Shown here piece by piece: positions 25,578 through 34,424 of a DNA stretch of 64,000 bases. The notes below the pieces were generated by a model, which was given only the letters and a program-made list of their open reading frames with translations, was not told where the DNA came from and did not search any database. Each line of letters opens with the position of its first letter. The stretch's first letter is position 1. The position numbers were made by a program, and so were the translations under genes. Source of the stretch: CBDCWQ01 sp965223435. Its GTDB lineage: Bacteria; Myxococcota; Kuafuiibacteriia; Kuafuiibacteriales; Kuafuiibacteriaceae. Location: positions 558,001-622,000 of the forward strand of contig CBDCWQ010000020.1 of NCBI GenBank assembly GCA_965223435.1. Reading direction: 5' to 3'.

Positions 25578-25850
25578 TCAATTGCCCACGACTGTTGGGA
25601 AACCTTCGAGGCACAGGCGGCCAAATTGAGCCATGGTTCCCGCCAGCCACGAACCCATGATCGCAAGGGTGCCAAAAACAACGATCACCTTGGGCACAAA
25701 GCTCAGCGATTGCTCTTGAATCTGGGTCACGGCCTGAAAAAGTGCGATGGTCAGTCCGACCAGCAGTGAGAGAAGAACCGGCGGTGCGGAGATGACCAGG
25801 GTGAGCATGAGGGCTTCGTTGGCGATCTGGACGATAAAGTCTTGAACCAT
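25578..25850 (-). CDS. sctS: T3SS export apparatus protein SctS (FliQ/YscS family)
   Basis: 90-residue protein with two transmembrane helices, the size of FliQ/SctS. The start is ATG at 25850 (MVQDFIVQIANEAL), 2 bases after the sctR stop at 25853. The second half contains the conserved TQIQEQSLSFVPKV motif of FliQ (TQIQEQTL..VPK). A longer open frame continues upstream but overlaps sctR out of frame and is not real. It is the central component of the helical export gate with SctR and SctT. Confidence 0.93.
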   Translation of the reverse strand: MVQDFIVQIANEALMLTLVISAPPVLLSLLVGLTIALFQAVTQIQEQSLSFVPKVIVVFGTLAIMGSWLAGTMAQFGRLCLEGFPTVVGN

Positions 25851-25852
25851 GG

Positions 25853-26914
25853 TTACACGTACCCCGTAATCAAGCCCTTTGTGATCAGGTACCATCCGTC
25901 GATCATCACGAAGAGTAAGATCTTGAAGGGAAGAGAAATGGTGGTCGGAGAAAGCATTTGCATCCCTAGGGCCATCAGGATGTTGGCCACGATCATGTCG
26001 ATGACCAAGAAGGGCACAAAGATAATAAATCCGATCTGAAAGGCCTCTTTCAGCTCGGAAATGACAAAGGCGGGGATGACGATCATCAGATCTTTGCTTC
26101 CAATGCTTTGCCTCTCCGCCTGGCTTCGACGAAGTCTTTTGGCCATGCCAATGAACATGGCCCGGTCCTTCGCATGGCTGTGTCGTGTCAAAAATGCGGT
26201 CATGGGGTCTTTGGCTCTGGCGGCTGCGTCGATGACCAGATCCATGGTTTCCGCCGACAAAAAAGACGCCTTTTGATTTCGCTGGTCGATGATGCTTCTC
26301 GACTGATTGTAAATCTGAAGGCCGACTGGGGCCATGATGTACACCGTGAGGATAATGGCCAAACCGGTGATGACCTGTGTCGGAGGGATCTGTTGGGTTC
26401 CCATCGCGGTTCGCACAATAGACAAAACGACAGAAATCTTGACAAAGCTGGTGACCATGATGATGACAAAGGGAAGGAGCGACAACAGAGCAAGGGCTCC
26501 AATGAGCACCAAGGGTTTCGAAGATACCGACTGCTTGAGCATCACGTCGGCCGGAACCAGCTTCTGTTTCTTTCGTCGCTGGGCGTGGGCTTCCTCGGCC
26601 ACCAGACTTGTGCCCAGGGCCGCGGCGCACAGCGTGAGGACCAAAACCCCTTTGGATGCCGCCCTTCTTCTTTGCGTGCGCCTGGGCGCGGGGGGCCTTT
26701 GGGCATCGGCGGGCGCCCGCTTGGCATGGGTCAGGGGGTTCGTGGTGGCTTGAGGCCTCGGCTTTTGCGACCTTTGAGCTTGGGCGTGGATCTTTGGCGC
26801 CGGAGGCCGAGTTTGTTTGGGCGCCTTTTGGGCCCTTGTTCTTTTCGGCGCACGGCAGGGGACGGACCAGTGTGCGGGCCCCTCAGTCCAGGTGATGACC
26901 CATGTTGATTTCAC
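25853..26914 (-). CDS. sctR: T3SS export gate protein SctR (FliP/YscR family) with long N-terminal extension
   Basis: 353 residues, about 110 longer than usual. GTG at 26914 immediately follows the stop of the FliO-like gene (TAAGTG) and is preceded by AAAGGAGGG, a strong ribosome site that fixes this start. Residues 1-90 are Pro/Lys/Arg-rich with no family match. A hydrophobic segment then follows (GVLVLTLCAAALGTSLVAEEAHA), like a signal peptide or first helix. The conserved FliP/SctR core runs from about residue 135 to the end (FVIIMVTSFVKISVVLSIVRTAMGTQQIPP, and the ISELKEAFQIGFIIFVPFLVIDMIVANIL motif). The extended cytosolic N-terminus is unusual. Family members otherwise start near the signal-like helix. 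Confidence 0.93.
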   Translation of the reverse strand: MKSTWVITWTEGPAHWSVPCRAPKRTRAQKAPKQTRPPAPKIHAQAQRSQKPRPQATTNPLTHAKRAPADAQRPPAPRRTQRRRAASKGVLVLTLCAAALGTSLVAEEAHAQRRKKQKLVPADVMLKQSVSSKPLVLIGALALLSLLPFVIIMVTSFVKISVVLSIVRTAMGTQQIPPTQVITGLAIILTVYIMAPVGLQIYNQSRSIIDQRNQKASFLSAETMDLVIDAAARAKDPMTAFLTRHSHAKDRAMFIGMAKRLRRSQAERQSIGSKDLMIVIPAFVISELKEAFQIGFIIFVPFLVIDMIVANILMALGMQMLSPTTISLPFKILLFVMIDGWYLITKGLITGYV

Positions 26915-27661
26915 TTAGCCCTCCTTTGGTGGATCCTTAAGAAACAACGACGTGAGTCGCCCCATCGGCGAAGGGGAGGTTTCGATGCGGGCCAAAAGGG
27001 TCTCCACATCTTCGGTATCGAGGCGAGAAAGCAAAGAGAGACTCTGGTCTGCGGCGCCGACCAAAAAGTAGCGGTCACCGACCGCGACCACCAAAATGGA
27101 GCGTCGCTGATCGATGGCGGCGCGATCCACAATGTGAATGATTCGCCTTGCGCCGTGCGGCCCAGAGACCCGAAGGAGTCGTGGCCAGAGTTTTCCGAGG
27201 AGCAGGTAAGCCAGGAGGCACACCGCCCCGAGCGCGAGCAACATTTGAAAAAACGCGGCCCCAAAGCCGTATTTTTCCATGCCTGGGGCCTCGGGTGGGT
27301 CACGTTCAGATGCTTCAAACATCTCCTGGTACCGCTCAAGATTGGGTGCGGGGAGGGACTTGGCTGGAGGTTTTTGCAGCTCTTTTTCAGGGCCCGGCTC
27401 CTGGCCGAGGGCGTTGGGCTCAGCGGCGGTACTGGCCATGAGCGCGAGGAAGACTGGGAGCGTGCGGGGTGTACGAAACAAAAACGCACAAGTCCGGATC
27501 CAGGCATGATGCGGCATGGGACCCTGGGGTGCCGGCTCACGTACTTCCGTGTACGCTCCCTTGGCTCCTCGGGCCCGGCTTTGCCTCGCACCTGGCTTCG
27601 AACTTATGCGTTCCTGTTTAGGTCTCGCCGCCCATCGCCGTACGCCCGCCGCGGACCTCAT
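26915..27661 (-). CDS. FliO-like T3SS protein
   Basis: 248 residues. The start overlaps the sctQ stop as ATGA (ATG at 27661), which suggests coupled translation; MPHHAWIRTC about 50 residues in is an alternative start with a signal-peptide-like continuation. A single membrane helix (FQMLLALGAVCLLAYLLLGKL) lies near residue 145. It is followed by a FliO-type small domain: arginine-rich RRIIHIVDRAAIDQRRSILVVAVGDRYFLVG, then a terminal LLSRLD motif. FliO stabilises FliP assembly in flagella. Classical virulence-type injectisomes lack it, so its presence just before sctR is notable. The assignment rests on topology, motif order and position. Confidence 0.7.
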   Translation of the reverse strand: MRSAAGVRRWAARPKQERISSKPGARQSRARGAKGAYTEVREPAPQGPMPHHAWIRTCAFLFRTPRTLPVFLALMASTAAEPNALGQEPGPEKELQKPPAKSLPAPNLERYQEMFEASERDPPEAPGMEKYGFGAAFFQMLLALGAVCLLAYLLLGKLWPRLLRVSGPHGARRIIHIVDRAAIDQRRSILVVAVGDRYFLVGAADQSLSLLSRLDTEDVETLLARIETSPSPMGRLTSLFLKDPPKEG

Positions 27662-29331
27662 TCCGAAGATTCCTTGGCGAGGCTGAGAATTTTGACGCCA
27701 AGCGCCCCTTCGATCTCCACCAGTTCTCCCTTGGCTAAGAGTTTATCCCCCACCACCAGGTCCACAGGGTCGGTCGGGGCGCGACCAAGCTCGATGACTT
27801 GTCCGGGCTCGAGACGAATGATCTCATCGGCGGTGAGTTGGACTCGCCCGAGTTCGACCACCAGCGCGATGGGAATATCTCCGAGAAGGGGTTCTGCCTC
27901 GATGAGGTTGTCTTCTTCTTGGTGTTCGTCGGCGCCCGCGCCGGCGGAATCCCCATGATCTTCCTCGCTGGTTTCATCGTGTTCATATTCTTCACCTTCC
28001 TCGGCGTATTCTTCCTCGTACTCCTCTTCTTCACCTTCGTTTTCGTCGTCTGTGCCCCAGTCTTCGTCGTGAACGTCCTCGGCTTCGTCCTGTTCGCTCC
28101 CGTATTCGACGCGCTCCGGGTCTTCGTACTCGGCCATGGCCTGTTCCGGGTTCTTCGGTTGTCCGTGTATCATCTTGGGGTCGTGCTCCGCCGGGGTGGT
28201 GTGGATTTCTATTTCTGACACCTCAAATACGAGGTGTCTATGAGGGGTCTCGTTCCGCGTTTGCACCGTCCCATTCACCCGTCCATGGCGGCCGAGCCCG
28301 ATGCTCATGTGGGCCGGCCCCTCGACGGAGTCTTCGTTAACGGTCAAGGCGGTGGCATCGAGGAGAATGATGTCCCCGGGGTCGAGGGCTTCGAGGTCTT
28401 CGCGAGACAATTGGGTGCGACCGATTTCGATGTGCGCTTCGGTCCGAATGCCTCGGATTCGGTACAGACGCTGGCGAACGTGCTCCCGCAGCCTCCGTCC
28501 CATCGGAGAGTCCTTGTGTGGCCCCCGATCCGGGAGTTTGTGCACCAAGGACAAGGGGATGAGGGCGCGAATGTACCCTACGTCGAGGTCGAAATTCATC
28601 TTCCAGGCCACACAGGCCCAGTGTTCTTCGTGTCGCAGAATATCGACGGAGCCCCGGATATCGTTGCGCATGTCTTCAAGACGAAGGGCCGTGGTGTTGA
28701 TATGGGTGACCTCGGACCGAAAAAGCATCATGACCTTCAAAAAAGCGAAGGAAAAAACCCCCTTTTCGACCTCGGTGAGCGGCCGGTGAACATCGGCGCG
28801 GGGTCCGTGTCCCCCCAAGAGCTTGTCCACCACGTGGTAGGCGAACTGGAGGTCGATTTCGAGAAGCACCTTCTCCGGCTCGGGGGATAGGCCGATGATG
28901 GCGAGGCACGTCTTTCCGGGGATAAGGGCGCGCAGCTCGCTGCGGTCAAGTACGCGGACCGAGTGGAGCCACATGTCGACATCCATCTTGGTCACTTTTT
29001 GAAGCAGATCACGAACCTTCTGGAGAAATCCTGGCTGAAAGGTGATCGCGGGCATGAGCCGTTGGAGCTCTTGATAGAGCGCTTGCACTTTTTTGGGGAC
29101 CCGCTCGAGATCGTCGAGCCGGAACGGGGTCGGTCTTTTTTTAAGCAGTTCGGGATCGCTGGGTTCGAACGCCCGCGCGACCCGGGTGTACGCGGTGACC
29201 TCAGGGAGACTCCGGGGGGGAGGTGCTGGCGGAAGGCGGACCAAGGACCAGGGTCGTACCCTCCCGATCCCCTTGAGGCAAGCGTATCGACCCTCTCTTT
29301 GCTCGGCGTAGAGGGGCTTCAGGCGCCCCAA
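27658..29331 (-). CDS. sctQ: T3SS sorting-platform protein SctQ (FliM/FliN-like), acidic linker
   Basis: 557 residues, longer than common SctQ (about 300-350). Residues about 60-300 are FliM/SctQ N-terminal-like helices and strands. A first SpoA-like domain lies about 305-385 (ends GLGRHGRVNGTVQTR). Residues about 397-475 are an extraordinary acidic stretch rich in Glu/Asp/Tyr. A second SpoA domain occupies about 485-555 (IPIALVVELGRVQLTADEI, then LGVKI). The listed start is TTG at 29331 without a good ribosome site, so the true start may lie downstream. It is 24 bp after the sctP stop and overlaps the FliO-like gene start by 4 bp. SctQ builds cytoplasmic pods that bind ATPase and substrate-chaperone complexes. 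Confidence 0.88.
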   Translation of the reverse strand: MGRLKPLYAEQREGRYACLKGIGRVRPWSLVRLPPAPPPRSLPEVTAYTRVARAFEPSDPELLKKRPTPFRLDDLERVPKKVQALYQELQRLMPAITFQPGFLQKVRDLLQKVTKMDVDMWLHSVRVLDRSELRALIPGKTCLAIIGLSPEPEKVLLEIDLQFAYHVVDKLLGGHGPRADVHRPLTEVEKGVFSFAFLKVMMLFRSEVTHINTTALRLEDMRNDIRGSVDILRHEEHWACVAWKMNFDLDVGYIRALIPLSLVHKLPDRGPHKDSPMGRRLREHVRQRLYRIRGIRTEAHIEIGRTQLSREDLEALDPGDIILLDATALTVNEDSVEGPAHMSIGLGRHGRVNGTVQTRNETPHRHLVFEVSEIEIHTTPAEHDPKMIHGQPKNPEQAMAEYEDPERVEYGSEQDEAEDVHDEDWGTDDENEGEEEEYEEEYAEEGEEYEHDETSEEDHGDSAGAGADEHQEEDNLIEAEPLLGDIPIALVVELGRVQLTADEIIRLEPGQVIELGRAPTDPVDLVVGDKLLAKGELVEIEGALGVKILSLAKESSE

Positions 29332-29354
29332 GCGGGGCGGACACGGGCGCTACA

Positions 29355-30230
29355 CTACAGCACTTTGAGGGACGCAAGGCTGAGGCCGCGTTTGGACAGG
29401 CCCCGCATCAGGGCGCCCTCGCTGGCTTCCAGGAGGTTCTTGGTCTGCTTGTCGCAGTTTTCGAAGGTGCAGTGGACCTTGCCTTTTTCGGCAGTGATTT
29501 TGAGCTTAACACCGCCGAAGGTCGTGCCCTTGAGCTGAATCTGCATGCTGGTTCGTCCGCTCGGATCAACCGCCGATTGGATTTGAGACACCAGCGCGCG
29601 GATCGCCTCTTCAGGCAGGTGGGCCCGCTTGGTCTTTTTGGCCTTTTTGATCGCTTGCGTTTGCGGCCGATGCTCCCCGCGGTCCCCGTTTGAGCGGCCG
29701 TCCTGCTCGGGTTGCTTGCCCTGTCCATGGGCTTGGCCCTGTGGGTCGCCCGAGTCGAGCTGCCGGTCCTCCATCCGGAGCAGTTCTTGCTCGTCCGCGC
29801 TTCGAATTTCTCGATCCATCGCTTCGAGTTCTTTGTCGCGGTGCTCGGACAGCTCTTCGTTTCGCTCGATGCCCAAGGTTTGCTCCGCTTCCGTGTGACC
29901 TTTGCGGCGCACCGAAAGATTGGCCTTGAGGGCTTGAGACATGGCGGCGTGCCGCGCGAGGTGAACGGGCTTTTGGGGCATTTTCTTCTTGAGCAGCTGT
30001 TCTTTGAGCCTGGTGCTCGCGTGTTTTTCACCCGAAACACGCGCTCGGTTTTGCGCCTCGAGGCGCTGGCTTGTTTTTTGGCGCGTTCGGTCCGCCATGA
30101 CCTCGTTAAACGAGCGGCGCACCCCTTCCTCTCGATGGCGCTTTTCCTGGAGGCGCTTTTGGGTCCGGTCCGCCTCATTGACTTCGCGCATGCGGCGCGC
30201 CTCGTTGTTGTCGTCGCCAACTCGGCTCAT
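29355..30230 (-). CDS. sctP: T3SS needle-length/FliK-like protein SctP
   Basis: Start at ATG 30230, preceded by GGAGGTAAGG, a strong ribosome site; the frame continues upstream but is not needed. About 291 residues. The first 200 are highly charged and Gln/Arg/Glu-rich (coiled or disordered). The last about 90 residues resemble the FliK/SctP C-terminal domain: AVDPSGRTSMQIQLKGTTFGGVKLKITAEKGKVHC, then a helical tail ending GLSKRGLSLASLKVL. FliK/SctP measures hook or needle length and signals SctU to switch substrates. It sits after sctO (450 bp away, with a structured repeat between) and 24 bp before sctQ. The name is given by position and domain pattern, so it is moderately sure. Confidence 0.7.
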   Translation of the reverse strand: MSRVGDDNNEARRMREVNEADRTQKRLQEKRHREEGVRRSFNEVMADRTRQKTSQRLEAQNRARVSGEKHASTRLKEQLLKKKMPQKPVHLARHAAMSQALKANLSVRRKGHTEAEQTLGIERNEELSEHRDKELEAMDREIRSADEQELLRMEDRQLDSGDPQGQAHGQGKQPEQDGRSNGDRGEHRPQTQAIKKAKKTKRAHLPEEAIRALVSQIQSAVDPSGRTSMQIQLKGTTFGGVKLKITAEKGKVHCTFENCDKQTKNLLEASEGALMRGLSKRGLSLASLKVL

Positions 30231-30465
30231 CCTTACCTCCAAGCGCCGCGTACACGCTGGCGCACCAAAGTCCCAAGAAACACCTTAGCTCGAGGCGACC
30301 CGATGCAGGGCTTATTAGTATAAACCCGTATGCGCTGAGCGCCCGCGCCTCCCGCCTGTTCCTTCAAGGGGAAGTTTGCCCCCTCCATGCTCATTATCGC
30401 GCAGCGTCTTCAAAAAGTTGCGCCCCCTCTCCCATAAGAGTCTGAATCCATTGAAATCACTTACT

Positions 30466-30629
30466 GTTTCGTTTCGATTGCCTCCGTGCCAGGGGTCGAT
30501 GCACGTCGCATCGGTCACCACCGATTCGGCCTTACGGGGCCCGGTCCGAAGTGAATTCGGCCCACCCGTGGACCTCGGCTCCCGGCCACCCCGGTGGCTC
30601 CTTCGGATGCCATGGAAGTGAGCCGAGGT
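30466..30629. repeat. dispersed structured intergenic repeat, copy B
   Basis: Aligns with copy A at 10169-10333, in the same orientation. Shared features are a GTTTCGTTTCGATTGCC-like start, the CCGAAGTGAATTCGGCCCA block, CCCGTGG, and the inverted pair CCTCGGCTC (30573-30581) / GAGCCGAGG (30620-30628), 9 bp. It lies in the 449-bp gap between sctP (start 30230) and sctO (stop 30680). Apart from this element nothing was recognised in 30231-30679. Confidence 0.75.
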
Positions 30630-30679
30630 ATGAATACTTCGACCGCCTCCGTGCCCGCGGTCCACGAAGCGGAGGGTGT

Positions 30680-31168
30680 TCACTCTTTGGGCCTGGTCTG
30701 GAAGATCGTTTGGGCTATTTCGTCCAAAGCGTCTTCCTCTTTCATGATTCTCTCGCGGCGCAGCTGAGCGGCCCATTTTTCCCGGTGTTTTTGGAGGGCT
30801 TTGAGGTCTTGGGTCGCTTCCACCAGCGCGCTTTTGGCCGTCTCCATGGCCTGGCGTGCTTCTTCGACTTGGCCTTCTTGGGTTTCGATGCGTTCGAGCT
30901 GTTCCGCCTCCAGGTCTTTCAGTCTTTTGAGGTAGCGGTCGGCGGCGGCTTGGTCGGTGACTTTCATCTGGCCGGAAGCCAGCTTGTCGGAATAGGCCTG
31001 TCGTTTTTGCGCCCGGTCCTCCTTCATTTTTTCAAGCTTTGCTTTGGCTTCAAGAAGAACGCGTTCCTCCTCGTGGAGTTTTTTGGTCGCGAGTGCAAAA
31101 GCCTCTTTGGCCTCTTCTTCGGTACGCTCTCGGATCTCTAGGAGGGCTTGAAGTCTGTATCTTGCCAT
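30680..31168 (-). CDS. sctO: T3SS central stalk protein SctO (FliJ-like)
   Basis: 162 residues, almost entirely one long antiparallel coiled coil of Glu/Lys/Ala/Leu heptads. It starts MARYRLQALLEIRERTEEEAKEAFA, the usual FliJ opening (Y-L-LL-R). FliJ/SctO is the stalk that sits in the ATPase ring and connects it to the export gate. ATG at 31168 lies 30 bp after the sctN stop on the same strand. There is no conserved motif beyond the heptads, so the call depends on length, composition and position directly after the ATPase. Confidence 0.78.
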   Translation of the reverse strand: MARYRLQALLEIRERTEEEAKEAFALATKKLHEEERVLLEAKAKLEKMKEDRAQKRQAYSDKLASGQMKVTDQAAADRYLKRLKDLEAEQLERIETQEGQVEEARQAMETAKSALVEATQDLKALQKHREKWAAQLRRERIMKEEDALDEIAQTIFQTRPKE

Positions 31169-31197
31169 CGGGGTTTAGGCCTTGGGTAGCCGCGTCA

Positions 31198-32511
31198 TCA
31201 TTGGAACAGGTTCACAAGCTGTCCGACGCTTTCGTCGTAGTCGGAGCATTCTTCGGTTCGTTGCCTCAAAAAGGTCTCGACCGCTTCAATTTTGTCGATG
31301 GCGTAGTCGGTTTTGGGGTCGGTGCCGTATTGGTAGGCGCCCAAGAGAATCAGGTCTCGTTGTTTTTCGTAGGTTGCGAGGACCTCGCGTAGTTTGCCTG
31401 CGGCGTCGCGGTGTTCGGGGCTGATGATGCCATTGGCGACACGGGAAAGCGAAGGAAGAATGTCGATGGCCGGCCAATGGTTTCGCGCTCCGAGTTCTCG
31501 GTTGAGGATGATGTGACCGTCCAGAATGCCGCGCACCTCGTCGGAGATGGGTTCTTCCATGTCTCCGCCGGCGACGAGCACGGTGTACAACGCCGTGATG
31601 GAGCCTTTACTGGAGTTCCCGGTGCGTTCAAGCAGTCGGGGGAGCATGGAAAAGACCGACGGAGGATAGCCTTGCCTGGCGGGCGGTTCGCCGACGGCAA
31701 GACCGATCTCGCGCTGGGCGCGCGCAAAGCGGGTTGTCGAGTCCATCATGAGCAACACTTTGGCGCCCTTGTCACGAAACCACTCGGCGATGGCCGTCGC
31801 GACAAAGGCTGATTTTTGGCGGATGAGCGAGGTCTCATCGGATGTTGCACATACCACGACCGACTTTTTCATGCCCTCTTCACCAAGGGACTCTTCGATG
31901 AAATCTTTCACTTCGCGGCCACGTTCTCCGATGAGGCAGCAAATCACGATCTCCGCTTCGGTGTTTCGAGCGATCTGTCCCATGAGCGTCGATTTGCCCA
32001 CGCCGGACCCCGCGAAAAGCCCCACCCGCTGGCCCTTGCCGATGGTCAGGAGCCCGTCGACGGCCCGCACGCCAAAGGCGATGTGTTCGAGGATGCGGTC
32101 CCGGTCGAGGGGCGCCGGTGGGTCCCGCTCCACCCCCCAACTCTCGAGTTGGGCGGGGTTGAGGGTCCCACCATCGATCGGTTCGCCAAGGCCGTTGACG
32201 ACGTGGCCGAGTAAGGATTCCCCGCAGCGAATTTCGAACGGGCTGCCTGAGGGCACGACCTCCGAATCGGGTCCAATGCCGTCCGCGCGCCCGAAGGGCA
32301 TCAGCATCACTTCCTTGTCTCGAAAGCCGACCACTTCGGCTTTGACCGAGCGGTCGGGGTTGACGATTTCGACCACTTCGCCGATGCGGACGCCCGGCAC
32401 CGCGGCCTTGATGATCAGCCCTGTCAGTTCGGTCACCCGGCCGCGAATTCGCGTAAGCTTGGTCCGTTCGATACGGCGCTGGTACCGCTGAAAGTCTATG
32501 GCCACTGACAC
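31198..32511 (-). CDS. sctN: T3SS ATPase SctN (FliI/YscN family)
   Basis: 437 residues, the full family length. The hexameric ATPase unfolds substrates and releases chaperones at the export gate. The N-terminal beta domain is followed by the Walker A motif GSGVGKST at about residue 170, Walker B-like KVLLMMDSTTRFARAQREIG near 245, and the family signature PPARQGYPPSVFSMLPRLLER. The typical C-terminus (GAYQYGTDPKTDYAIDK) is present. GTG at 32511 follows the sctL stop by 11 bp, and this open frame is the first of the locus after sctL. Flagellar FliI is the only serious alternative and shares all these motifs. Confidence 0.95.
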   Translation of the reverse strand: MSVAIDFQRYQRRIERTKLTRIRGRVTELTGLIIKAAVPGVRIGEVVEIVNPDRSVKAEVVGFRDKEVMLMPFGRADGIGPDSEVVPSGSPFEIRCGESLLGHVVNGLGEPIDGGTLNPAQLESWGVERDPPAPLDRDRILEHIAFGVRAVDGLLTIGKGQRVGLFAGSGVGKSTLMGQIARNTEAEIVICCLIGERGREVKDFIEESLGEEGMKKSVVVCATSDETSLIRQKSAFVATAIAEWFRDKGAKVLLMMDSTTRFARAQREIGLAVGEPPARQGYPPSVFSMLPRLLERTGNSSKGSITALYTVLVAGGDMEEPISDEVRGILDGHIILNRELGARNHWPAIDILPSLSRVANGIISPEHRDAAGKLREVLATYEKQRDLILLGAYQYGTDPKTDYAIDKIEAVETFLRQRTEECSDYDESVGQLVNLFQ

Positions 32512-32522
32512 CGGAGGGCTCG

Positions 32523-33272
32523 CTATTCGTGCTGGCCGTAGCCAGGGTCATCCTCGAGGTCGAGTGCATCTTCATCGAGCTCGGGTGCGCTCGAGGCTCG
32601 GCCGGCTTGGGATTCGTTCAGTTCCGTGTCGAGGGCACTCTCTATCGCTTGGAGTTGGCGATCCAGGGATGCATCGATGGTGCCGAGCTCGGTCATGACG
32701 ATGCATCCGCCGCGTTGGATGGATGCGTCTTCACGCACATCGACGTTGTTGGCGCGAGCCAGTTTTTCGAGGAGGCGTCGTTCGTTTTGTTTGAGGACGT
32801 CGGCATCGGCAGGGTTCACACGGACGATGATTTCGCGCTGCTGGCGGGCATCGTTGAGCGCGTTGCGAACCACGCCCACCACGGCTTCCGGGTGGCTCTT
32901 CAGTTCTTGTCCGAGGATCTTTTCTACACAGGTTCGCACGAGCGCAACGTAGCCGGCCTCGAGGGCGGCGGCTTTTTTTTCAAGGGCCAGGAGGGCTTCG
33001 GTGATTTTCTCAGTGTATTCAGCTTTCCCTTCTTCTTGTCCTTGGCTCCATCCACGGGTCCGAATTTTTTCGGCATGGACCTTCGATTCTTCGATGATGT
33101 GTTGGGCTTGGTGTTCAGCTTCGGCGATGATGCGGCTGGCTTTTTTGCGCGCGTCGACCTCTTCGCGTTCAATGATGGGTTTTCGACTGAGCTGCGCTGA
33201 TGCACCGCGCCTCGGTGTGGGGGATTTTGCCGCGGGAACTGAACCCGCGGCCCGTTTGATCACTTTGGGCAC
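32523..33272 (-). CDS. sctL: T3SS stator protein SctL (FliH/YscL family)
   Basis: 249 residues. FliH/SctL dimerises, binds the ATPase N-terminus and ties it to SctQ. A long helical N-terminal half with Ala/Glu heptads (ARKKASRIIAEAEHQAQHIIEESKVHAEKI) is followed by a compact C-terminal domain (VVRNALNDARQQREIIVRVNPADADVLKQN, IQRGGCIVMTELGTIDASLDRQL) that matches the family's C-terminal domain. GTG at 33272 is taken as the start. It is the first gene of the T3SS transcription unit. The upstream 273 bp separate it from a divergently transcribed epimerase gene, so the promoter probably lies there. Confidence 0.88.
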   Translation of the reverse strand: MPKVIKRAAGSVPAAKSPTPRRGASAQLSRKPIIEREEVDARKKASRIIAEAEHQAQHIIEESKVHAEKIRTRGWSQGQEEGKAEYTEKITEALLALEKKAAALEAGYVALVRTCVEKILGQELKSHPEAVVGVVRNALNDARQQREIIVRVNPADADVLKQNERRLLEKLARANNVDVREDASIQRGGCIVMTELGTIDASLDRQLQAIESALDTELNESQAGRASSAPELDEDALDLEDDPGYGQHE

Positions 33273-33545
33273 GACTCTTTGATGCTAGCTGATGCCGAGG
33301 CGGTTTCTCCAGGGTGTTTTTGACGGGGCTGTCGCCCCACCTTTGAGGAAACGGGCTGTTTAGGGGTTTTAACGCCTCGGCGTACGCCCGTGGTATCCGG
33401 ACGGACCGTCGCAGGTGCGGGTTCACCGAGGGATTTATCCCGGACCTCACCGGCATTGATCGGCATCTGCGCGCATCCACCATGACTCCAGTGAACGCTC
33501 AGCGCTCTTGCGGCGGCTCCAGGGGACCCTTAAAGTGGCCGCGCG

Positions 33546-34424
33546 ATGCCTCGGGTGGTGATTTTGGGATGTGGTTATGTTGGGCAGGTCTTGGCTCGTC
33601 GGCTCATTGATCGGGGGAACCCGGTGCGTGCGACGACGACCACCGAGGCCAAGCTGACGAAGCTTGTGGCCCTTGGCGCGGAGCCGGTGTTGCTGAGGCC
33701 GGATCAGCCTGACAGTTTTCGGGAGGCGATGCTTTTGGCGGATGCGGTCGTGCACCTCGCTCCGCCTTCGACCAAGCGTTCGTGCGAGGAAGAGGTTGCG
33801 TTGATTCGTGCGGCTTGTGGCCCGTCGCTGAAGGCGTATGTCTACGGCTCCTCGACGGGGGCGTTTGGCCGGTATTCGGCGGAGGACTGGCTGGATGAAT
33901 CGGTGCCCCCTCGAGAGCCCGGCGAGCGGGGCAGGCGTCGGCTCGCCTACGAGCGGGCACTCAGAGAAGCCGGTCTCCCTCTGCGCGTGGTTCGGATTGC
34001 CGGGATTTACGGGCCGGGGCGGACCCTCCGGGAGCCTTTGACCAAGGGTTCGTTGATCTTGTTCGAGGGTGGTCCGGCCACCAGCCGAATCCATGTTGAA
34101 GATCTGGTTCGTTTGTTGATGGCGATGCTCGACGAGGGTGTTCCGCCGTTGGCCATCGGATGCGACGACGAACCGGCGCCAACCCTGGATGTGGCGCGTT
34201 ATACTTGTGAGCTCCTCAAAGCGCCGTTGCCGGAGGTCATTTCGCTCGACGACGCCGCGCGGATCATGTCGCCACAAGCCCTGGAAATGCGGCTTGGTGG
34301 TCGACGCTGTCGCTCTTTGGTGCGGGAGAGCTTGATGGGACCCTTACGTTATCCCACCTACCGTGAAGGGGTGGTCGCATCCCTTGAGGCCGAAGGGGTG
34401 CTTCCCCAAGAAGGGAGGCATTGA
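33546..34424 (+). CDS. SDR-family NAD(P)-dependent epimerase/dehydratase-like protein
   Basis: 292 residues of extended short-chain dehydrogenase type. The Rossmann start VVILGCGYVGQVLARRL carries the GxGxxG nucleotide motif. The mid-protein region has the family's VVHLAPPS and a VYGSSTGAFG segment with a Ser in the catalytic place. The conserved Tyr-x-x-x-Lys dyad is not obvious (AYERALREAGL takes its place). This points to the YeeZ/atypical SDR group rather than an active sugar epimerase. Substrate unknown. Its stop overlaps the aldehyde dehydrogenase start (TGATG), so the two are translationally coupled and probably act in one pathway. Confidence 0.8.
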   Translation: MPRVVILGCGYVGQVLARRLIDRGNPVRATTTTEAKLTKLVALGAEPVLLRPDQPDSFREAMLLADAVVHLAPPSTKRSCEEEVALIRAACGPSLKAYVYGSSTGAFGRYSAEDWLDESVPPREPGERGRRRLAYERALREAGLPLRVVRIAGIYGPGRTLREPLTKGSLILFEGGPATSRIHVEDLVRLLMAMLDEGVPPLAIGCDDEPAPTLDVARYTCELLKAPLPEVISLDDAARIMSPQALEMRLGGRRCRSLVRESLMGPLRYPTYREGVVASLEAEGVLPQEGRH

